This document shows positions 14,237 to 18,539 of a DNA stretch of 18,539 nucleotides, in pieces. The translations under genes were made by a program, and so were the position numbers. The notes under the pieces are model-generated. The model made no database searches and was not told the origin of the DNA. It saw only the letters and a list, made by a program, of their open reading frames with translations. The DNA is from Methanospirillum sp. GTDB taxonomy: Archaea > Halobacteriota > Methanomicrobia > Methanomicrobiales > Methanospirillaceae. Location of the stretch: the NCBI GenBank assembly GCA_028695895.1, contig JAQVIE010000005.1:1-18539 (forward strand). Direction: 5' to 3'. The first letter of the stretch is position 1. Each line of letters starts with the position of its first letter.

Positions 14237-14670
14237 GACTTTCTCCATCGTTTAACCGATCGCTCTGGGTATTTCATGTAAATTCCGGATCATGTAATGG
14301 ATGTGATATAGAGATTGTTGCAACCCTTTGTCCAAGGTATGATCCCGAACGGTTTGGTATAAAACTGGTCGGTTCGCCAAGGCATGCAGATGTTCTGCTT
14401 GTCACAGGTCCTGTCACCAGGCAGATGAGAGACCGGGTAAAAAGGGTTTATGAACAGATGGCAGCACCAAAGGTGGTAATGTGTGTGGGTGCCTGCGGAC
14501 AGTCAGGAGGAGTTTTTTATGAATCCTACAACCTTGACGGCCCGATTGACCAGGTAATCCCGGTTGATGTATATGTACCTGGCTGTGCTCCCCGTCCTGA
14601 AGCTATCATATACGGGGTTGTCCAGGCGATTGCAAAACTTGAAAGACTTGAAAAGGAGGTGAAATCATGA
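14233..14670 (+). CDS. mbhJ: NiFe hydrogenase small subunit, MbhJ
   Basis: This peripheral cytosolic subunit holds the [4Fe-4S] cluster next to the NiFe site. Only the cluster domain is present (145 residues), as in group 4 hydrogenases and NuoB. The cluster ligands are C21 and C24 (GSCNGCDIE), C88 (GACGQSGG) and C118 (VPGCAPRP). Extra cysteines at 33 and 84 are not standard ligands. No signal peptide is present, which separates it from uptake hydrogenases. ATGA overlaps exist on both sides, with mbhI and mbhK. Confidence 0.95.
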   Translation: MRLSPSFNRSLWVFHVNSGSCNGCDIEIVATLCPRYDPERFGIKLVGSPRHADVLLVTGPVTRQMRDRVKRVYEQMAAPKVVMCVGACGQSGGVFYESYNLDGPIDQVIPVDVYVPGCAPRPEAIIYGVVQAIAKLERLEKEVKS

Positions 14671-15296
14671 GAGCAACCATGACCCCGCAGGAACTGGCTG
14701 ACAGGTTTGTTCAAAAGTTTGGCAGCCTGGTAAGTGATGTAAGGGTACAGGAACGGTGTGAAGGAGTGAAAAAACTTCCACAAAAGACGGTGTGGATGAC
14801 CATACCGCGTGAAACCATTAATGAAGCTATTGCCGAACTCATCTCTATAGATTACCCTCACCTGGGAGTGATAGCAGCTTCAGACAATGGTGATATGATT
14901 GACCTTCTTTACCATCTACAGGTATTTTTTGGAGGTAAACATGAAGAGATATCTGTGGTATTCACCGTTCAGGTTCCAAAATCTGATCCTCGTGTGTCCA
15001 CGATATCAGGGCTCATCCCTGGTGCAGTATACTCTGAACGCGAAAAACAGGATATGATGGGAGTTACAGTTGATGGAATACCTGATGCAAGAAGGATCTT
15101 TCTGCCTGATGATTTCCCTGAAAATGTTTATCCATGGAGAAAAGATGAAAAAGGAATTCCCCAGTCTATGGTAAAGGAACTTTGGAAGATTGACCGCCCT
15201 ACTGATCGGCCTGTTCCCCCTGTAAAAGAACTTGAACCGGTTTTGAAGAAAGAACCGGAACCTGATGATCCATCAGCAGGAGGTGCAGCAGAATGA
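14667..15296 (+). CDS. mbhK: Membrane-bound hydrogenase subunit K (NuoC-like)
   Basis: This soluble subunit corresponds to the 30-kDa/NuoC subunit of complex I and packs against the large subunit. The core (about 1-175) shows VFTVQVPKSDPRVSTISGLI, EREKQDMMGVTVDG and RRIFLPDDFPENVYPWRKDE, all typical. After residue 177 a Pro/Glu/Lys-rich tail of about 32 residues (PVPPVKELEPVLKKEPEPDD and on) looks disordered. GGAGGTGA at 14655-14662, five bases before the ATG, is the strongest ribosome binding site of the operon. ATGA overlaps occur at both ends. Confidence 0.92.
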   Translation: MRATMTPQELADRFVQKFGSLVSDVRVQERCEGVKKLPQKTVWMTIPRETINEAIAELISIDYPHLGVIAASDNGDMIDLLYHLQVFFGGKHEEISVVFTVQVPKSDPRVSTISGLIPGAVYSEREKQDMMGVTVDGIPDARRIFLPDDFPENVYPWRKDEKGIPQSMVKELWKIDRPTDRPVPPVKELEPVLKKEPEPDDPSAGGAAE

Positions 15297-16522
15297 GCGG
15301 GAAAAATGCGCCATATGAGCTTCCAATAGGCCCAATTCATCCTTCCTTAAAGGAACCTGTTAACTTCACGTTTAAAATGAACGGTGAAGTTATCGAAAAG
15401 GTTGACTTTTCCCCTGGAAGATCCCATCGTGGTATTGAGTGGATGGGAATGCGGAGAAACCCGGTTCAAATCCTGCACCTTTGTGACCGGATCTGTGGTA
15501 TCTGCGGGGTTGCCCATGCACTTGTTTTTGCACAGGCTGTAGAAACAATAGCAGATGTAAATGTTCCGGACCGGGCATATTATGTCAGAACCATAATTGC
15601 TGAATTTGAGAGAATACAGTCTCATCTTCTCTGGGCAGGAGTGGCAGCCCATGAACTTGGGTTTGACACTCTCTTTTACCTGGCCTGGCAGATAAGGGAA
15701 GAATCGGTTGATGTTATCGAGTATATAACCGGAAACCGGGTGAACTATGGTATCATGATGGTCGGGGGAACCCGCCGTGACATCACCCCTGATATGTTCC
15801 CAAGGTTAGAGCAGGCTCTCCAGTACTATGAAGGGCTGTTTGAAAAGATGGTCAACCTCTTCCTCAATGATAAAACCATTGCCATGCGGTGTAAAAACAC
15901 CGGAATCCTGACAAAACGCCGGGCATTGGAACTTGCTACAGTCGGGCCTACATCACGTGCATCAGGACTTGCGATGGATGTCAGGGTTGACTCTCCCTAT
16001 GCTGCATACGGGGATCTTGATATTGATATTATTCTTCCTGAGGTCTACAGCAGTGAGACCATTGGTGATGTATATGACAGGATTGTTGTCCGTATCTTTG
16101 AGGTGAAACAGTCAATTGACATAATCAGGCAATGTATGAAACAGATGCCTGAAGGTCCTGTTCTTGCTGAAGAGAAGTATGCCAAACTGCTCCTGAATCT
16201 TAAAAAAGCATCAGGGGAGACTTTTGCAAGGGTGGAAGCTCCACGTGGTGAGGATATGCACTATCTCAGAATGAACGGGAAACAGGAAGCTCCTGAGATG
16301 TGGAAGGTCAAGGCCTCCACATATTCAAACCAGATGGCATGGGTTGAGATCCTTCAGGGAGAGCAGATTGCAGACATCCCTATCATTGTTGCATCCATTG
16401 ATCCATGTATGTCCTGTACTGACAGGGTTGCGGTGGTAAACCAGGAAGGAGATGCAGGTATCCTCACGAAAGAGTATCTGCACCGTCTGTCGGTTGAGAA
16501 GACCAGGAGGATGGAGTTATGA
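15293..16522 (+). CDS. mbhL: NiFe hydrogenase large subunit, MbhL
   Basis: This is the catalytic subunit, which interconverts protons and H2 with electrons from or to ferredoxin. Both NiFe-binding pairs are intact: C68 and C71 in RICGICGVAH, and C372 and C375 in DPCMSCTDR. All four cysteines are needed for a Ni-Fe centre, and the sulfur-reducing relatives (MbxL/MbsL) and NuoD lack some of them, so this should be a true hydrogenase. The C-terminal motif ends in R rather than the H of group 1-3 enzymes, and 34 residues follow C375. The length, 409 residues, fits group 4. It overlaps mbhK and mbhM by ATGA. Confidence 0.96.
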   Translation: MSGKNAPYELPIGPIHPSLKEPVNFTFKMNGEVIEKVDFSPGRSHRGIEWMGMRRNPVQILHLCDRICGICGVAHALVFAQAVETIADVNVPDRAYYVRTIIAEFERIQSHLLWAGVAAHELGFDTLFYLAWQIREESVDVIEYITGNRVNYGIMMVGGTRRDITPDMFPRLEQALQYYEGLFEKMVNLFLNDKTIAMRCKNTGILTKRRALELATVGPTSRASGLAMDVRVDSPYAAYGDLDIDIILPEVYSSETIGDVYDRIVVRIFEVKQSIDIIRQCMKQMPEGPVLAEEKYAKLLLNLKKASGETFARVEAPRGEDMHYLRMNGKQEAPEMWKVKASTYSNQMAWVEILQGEQIADIPIIVASIDPCMSCTDRVAVVNQEGDAGILTKEYLHRLSVEKTRRMEL

Positions 16523-17544
16523 GTTCATTTCTCATCACCCTCGCTGGCGTGGTTCTTGTTACAATATTTGGAATTGTCGCAGGACTCTTCCTGATGGGTG
16601 TGGATCGTATATTTGCTGCAAGGATGCAGATGCGACAGGGACCTCCCCTTATACAGCCATTTATTGATATCAGGAAACTCCTCTGCAAGGATTCAGTGGT
16701 TCCTGAAAATGCAGTCCCGACACTTTTTAATGCAGCACCCATCGTTGCATTTGCTTCAGCTGTAACGGTGCTTTTTTACCTCCCTCTTGGCAGCATCCTT
16801 CCTGTAGGAACACCTCTGCCGATGGTTGGTGAATATGGTGACCTGATTCTTATCATGTACCTGCTGACTGTTCCTGCACTTGCCATGGTAGCCGGAGGAT
16901 TTGCTTCAGGATCACCATATGCAAGTGTAGGAGCCCAGCGTGAGATGGTGACCATGATTGCGTACGAGTTCCCGCTTGCCATCGCAATCATTGCTATTGC
17001 ATGGAGACTTGCAGTTGCCGGAATTGCCATGCCATTTTCTGTAAATACCCTTGCAGCAAACCCCATCTGGACAGTTGCCGGCCCGCTTGGGATAATTGGT
17101 TGTATACTGCTCCTTATAGTCCTGATCTGGGTGACCCCGGCAGAACTCTCCCGTGTCCCCTGTGATACCCCTGAAGCAGAGACAGAGCTCTGCGGTGGTC
17201 TGCTTGTTGAGTACTCAGGGAGAAACCTTGCCCTCTTTTCTCTTTCAATGGCTGCAAAGCTGGTTGCTATGGCTGGCCTTTCAGTGCTTTTGTTTCTGCC
17301 ATGGAACCTTTCACCATTAATTGGACTAACAGGGATTGGTGCAGCAGGTGTTGACCTTGTGTTCTTCCTTCTCAAGGTGATAGTGGTCATGTTCTTCTCG
17401 GTATCCCTGGTGAGGGTCATCATGGCAAGATTCAGGATTAATACCCTGGTATCCATTTACTGGGGCTGGCTCACCACCATCGGTCTTATCGGGATGCTCC
17501 TCATCATCCTTGACGGGACTATTTCAATCGGGGGGTGTCTCTGA
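16519..17544 (+). CDS. mbhM: Membrane-bound hydrogenase subunit M (NuoH-like)
   Basis: This membrane anchor of the hydrogenase module has 341 residues and about eight helices. NuoH-family blocks are RMQMRQGPPLIQPFIDIRKL (35-54) and, in the cytosolic loop, RVPCDTPEAETELCGGLLVE followed by YSGRNLALF. The acidic residues of this loop (DTPEAE) line the proton entry near the cluster of MbhJ in related complexes (known), inferred here. GGAGG just before the ATG and an ATGA overlap with mbhL set the start. The TGA overlaps mbhN by one base. Confidence 0.95.
   Translation: MSSFLITLAGVVLVTIFGIVAGLFLMGVDRIFAARMQMRQGPPLIQPFIDIRKLLCKDSVVPENAVPTLFNAAPIVAFASAVTVLFYLPLGSILPVGTPLPMVGEYGDLILIMYLLTVPALAMVAGGFASGSPYASVGAQREMVTMIAYEFPLAIAIIAIAWRLAVAGIAMPFSVNTLAANPIWTVAGPLGIIGCILLLIVLIWVTPAELSRVPCDTPEAETELCGGLLVEYSGRNLALFSLSMAAKLVAMAGLSVLLFLPWNLSPLIGLTGIGAAGVDLVFFLLKVIVVMFFSVSLVRVIMARFRINTLVSIYWGWLTTIGLIGMLLIILDGTISIGGCL
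17530..17537 (+). promoter_or_regulatory. Ribosome binding site that sets the mbhN start
   Basis: GGGGGGTG, one mismatch from GGAGGTG, lies six bases before ATG 17544. It argues for that ATG rather than the GTG at 17535, which is inside this site. Confidence 0.6.
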
Positions 17545-17948
17545 TGATCAGACTCCCGTCAGTCCCGATGGTTCTTCGCCAGCTATTTAAAAAACCGGCA
17601 ACGAACTTCTTCCCGGCAAAAAACCTGCCTCCGTCAATCACAGGATTCCTGGAGGCAGTATCAGAAGGTAAAGCATCAATAAATCCACCTGTCCCAACAC
17701 CGGATAAATACCGGGGAAAAATCGTTTATGACAGGGATTCCTGTATCGGGTGTAAGATATGTATCAGGGTCTGTCCTGCAAATGCGATAGAGTTTATACC
17801 TGATACAAAGAGAGTCAGGATATGGGTTACACAGTGTATCTTTTGTGCCCAGTGTAATGATGTCTGTCCCAAGGGAAGTCTGCATATGTCTTCTGACTTC
17901 CTGCTTGCAACCGAAGACAGGTTTAATGAAAACCTGATTGTTGAATGA
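17544..17948 (+). CDS. mbhN: Membrane-bound hydrogenase subunit N (NuoI-like 2[4Fe-4S] ferredoxin subunit)
   Basis: This last subunit passes electrons between soluble ferredoxin and the MbhJ cluster. Two [4Fe-4S] motifs are complete: C67-x2-C70-x2-C73-x3-C77P and C98-x2-C101-x2-C104-x3-C108P. The first 60 residues (PSVPMVLRQLFKKPATNFFP and on) are the NuoI-like N terminus that packs on the membrane arm. ATG 17544 gives 134 residues and continues the one-base TGATG overlap style; a GTG at 17535 would add three residues. It ends the operon, with two terminator-like hairpins downstream. Confidence 0.94.
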   Translation: MIRLPSVPMVLRQLFKKPATNFFPAKNLPPSITGFLEAVSEGKASINPPVPTPDKYRGKIVYDRDSCIGCKICIRVCPANAIEFIPDTKRVRIWVTQCIFCAQCNDVCPKGSLHMSSDFLLATEDRFNENLIVE

Positions 17949-17957
17949 TGTGGTTAA

Positions 17958-17992
17958 AGGTTACCAGGAAAAATAACCTAACAAACCTTTTT
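17958..17992 (+). terminator. First terminator candidate of the mbh operon
   Basis: AGGTTA at 17958-17963 pairs with TAACCT at 17974-17979 (10-base loop), and a T5 run follows at 17988-17992. It begins ten bases after the mbhN stop. Confidence 0.45.
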
Positions 17993-18013
17993 AATCGTCA
18001 ACAGGAACTATTA

Positions 18014-18058
18014 AACTGAGAATTAACTATAAATTCAGTTCATACCTGACGTTTTTTT
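18014..18058 (+). terminator. Second terminator candidate of the mbh operon
   Basis: AACTGA (18014-18019) and AATT (18021-18024) pair with AATTCAGTT (18032-18040), giving about a 9-bp stem with a small bulge and a seven-base loop. A T7 run follows at 18052-18058. With the first hairpin it makes a tandem stop. Confidence 0.45.
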
Positions 18059-18384
18059 ATAAACTGACTTTTTGGAAAATAAGAGCGCATCCTTTATTCT
18101 GGTCTTAACAATCCATTCACCCTGAATAAGACTGTACCTGAAAAAAAATCAAAGCAGGAAGGTCAGTTGACAATGCAGGGGAAAACCCGATACACATCGC
18201 AGATAATTCATCCATCCCTGTCAGAATTTAAGATTTATATCCGTTTTTTCCTTTTTTTTACATTTCCCGTTCCTGGTGCCTCTTTCCTCAATAAAACAGC
18301 TAAAAAATTTATTTTTAACCAAAATGGTCCAGATTTTTCCAAAACCAACAGATCGAAATATTGAAGCAAGAGGCCTTTGAGATG

Positions 18385-18398
18385 ATCACCTTGGTGAT
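18385..18398 (+). promoter_or_regulatory. Palindrome that includes the ribosome binding site of the right-edge gene
   Basis: ATCACC-TT-GGTGAT is a 14-base inverted repeat. Its right half GGTGAT matches the extended archaeal Shine-Dalgarno sequence and lies five bases before the proposed GTG start at 18404. Folded as ATCAC-CTTG-GTGAT it would mask the site. It could equally be a protein operator or chance. Confidence 0.35.
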
Positions 18399-18403
18399 AC
18401 AAA

Positions 18404-18539
18404 GTGCACCTCCCCCCACTCATCCCTCCTGCATCCATCACTCCTTATCTGTCTTCCACAGGAGTGATTAACTGTACAAATGCTGAAATACGAACTTTGG
18501 CAAGAACAATAACGACAAATGAAACAGATGACATCGGAC
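18404..18539 (+). CDS. Partial gene running off the right edge, possibly a transglutaminase-like protein
   Basis: From GTG 18404 a plus-strand frame stays open to the window end (45 codons). GGTGAT at 18393-18398 gives a ribosome binding site, and a TATA-like GAAATATTG about 45 bases upstream fits a short leader. The sequence includes ASITPYLSSTGVINCTNAEI and then RTLARTITTNETDDIG. The arrangement of YL...NC...I..LA..IT resembles, from memory, the segment that precedes the catalytic transglutaminase-like domain in methanogen cell-surface or pseudomurein-associated proteins. The catalytic part would lie beyond the window. The opposite strand also has a short frame here (ending at 18445), which I rate less likely. 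Confidence 0.4.
   Translation, partial: MHLPPLIPPASITPYLSSTGVINCTNAEIRTLARTITTNETDDIG

Larger units (their letters stand above)
17949..18403. other. Intergenic region after the mbh operon
   Basis: After the two terminator candidates this region is AT-rich with poly-A and poly-T stretches (for example 18141-18148 and 18252-18259). I see no convincing gene. A plus-strand frame of about 63 codons at 18173-18364 has a composition dictated by the T-rich DNA and no family features. The right end carries the presumed promoter of the next gene: GAAATATTG near 18355-18363 is TATA-like. Confidence 0.5.

Noticed and set aside
15293..16522. Alternative reading of the operon as sulfane reductase (Mbs/Mbx) or F420H2 dehydrogenase (Fpo)
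   Set aside because: The large subunit keeps all four NiFe cysteines, there is no FpoF-type subunit, and the gene order matches Mbh.
16776..17456. 226-codon minus-strand open frame
   Set aside because: It is fully antisense to mbhM and shows Ser/Thr/Arg-rich shadow composition.
18173..18364. Plus-strand frame of about 63 codons in the post-mbh gap
   Set aside because: A GGAAGG is upstream, but the protein is Lys/Phe-rich from the T- and A-rich DNA, shows no domain, and overlaps the presumed promoter of the next gene.
1..18539. CRISPR arrays, tRNA or rRNA genes, insertion sequences
   Set aside because: No regularly spaced direct repeats, no cloverleaf signatures, and no transposase-like frames or terminal inverted repeats were seen on reading both strands.

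Overview
The window looks like part of the chromosome of a hydrogenotrophic methanogenic archaeon, most likely in or near Methanomicrobiales; Methanospirillum is my best guess, but I could not test it. The reasons are an archaeal initiation factor eIF1A, the FO/coenzyme F420 enzyme CofH, the archaeal riboflavin/FO reductase (RibD C-terminal type), a DUF1890/DUF1894 pair typical of methanogens, a CC...CxxC PAPS reductase-like protein with a PUA-like domain, and TATA-like boxes close to start codons together with GGAGGTGA-type ribosome binding sites. There are no mobile elements, CRISPR arrays, rRNA genes or recognisable tRNA genes.

Layout, left to right. Positions 1-143 hold no gene I can assign. 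On the minus strand lie a superoxide dismutase (144-764) and cofH (864-1961). eIF1A (2122-2469) is divergent from cofH. Minus-strand msrB (2564-3052) and a small TPR protein (3125-3529) follow. A plus-strand pair encodes an unrecognised 326-residue protein (3643-4623) and a membrane-anchored HEAT-repeat protein (about 4645-5757). A minus-strand secreted cysteine-rich protein (5943-6515) is built of six galaxin-like repeats. A tight plus-strand group encodes DUF1890, DUF1894 and the diaminopyrimidine reductase (6656-8073). A minus-strand Zn-finger/PUA-like/PP-loop/Fe-S protein (8224-9669) is divergent from the main operon.

The centrepiece is a complete 14-gene energy-converting hydrogenase operon, 9840-17948. 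It is colinear with the mbhA-N operon of Pyrococcus: a Mrp antiporter-like module (A-H), a linker (I) and a NiFe hydrogenase/complex-I-like module (J-N). The large subunit keeps both CxxC pairs that bind the NiFe site (C68/C71 and C372/C375), so this should be a true hydrogenase and not the sulfane-reductase relative. Nearly every junction is a 1-4 base stop/start overlap with a strong Shine-Dalgarno sequence. Upstream there is a TATA-like box, a short dyad, a 6-bp hairpin and a 21-codon reading frame whose stop overlaps the mbhA start as ATGA. Two hairpin/T-tract terminator candidates follow mbhN.

The 591 bases after mbhN are mostly non-coding. At the right edge, however, a plus-strand frame opens at about 18404 and runs off the window. 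It has a good ribosome binding site, a TATA-like box and a sequence reminiscent of methanogen transglutaminase-like surface proteins. The genes fit a picture of H2/ferredoxin energy coupling (Mbh), F420 and flavin precursor synthesis (CofH and the reductase share 5-amino-6-ribitylaminouracil chemistry) and oxidative-stress defence (SOD, MsrB). The identifications rest on motif reading by eye; no searches were run.
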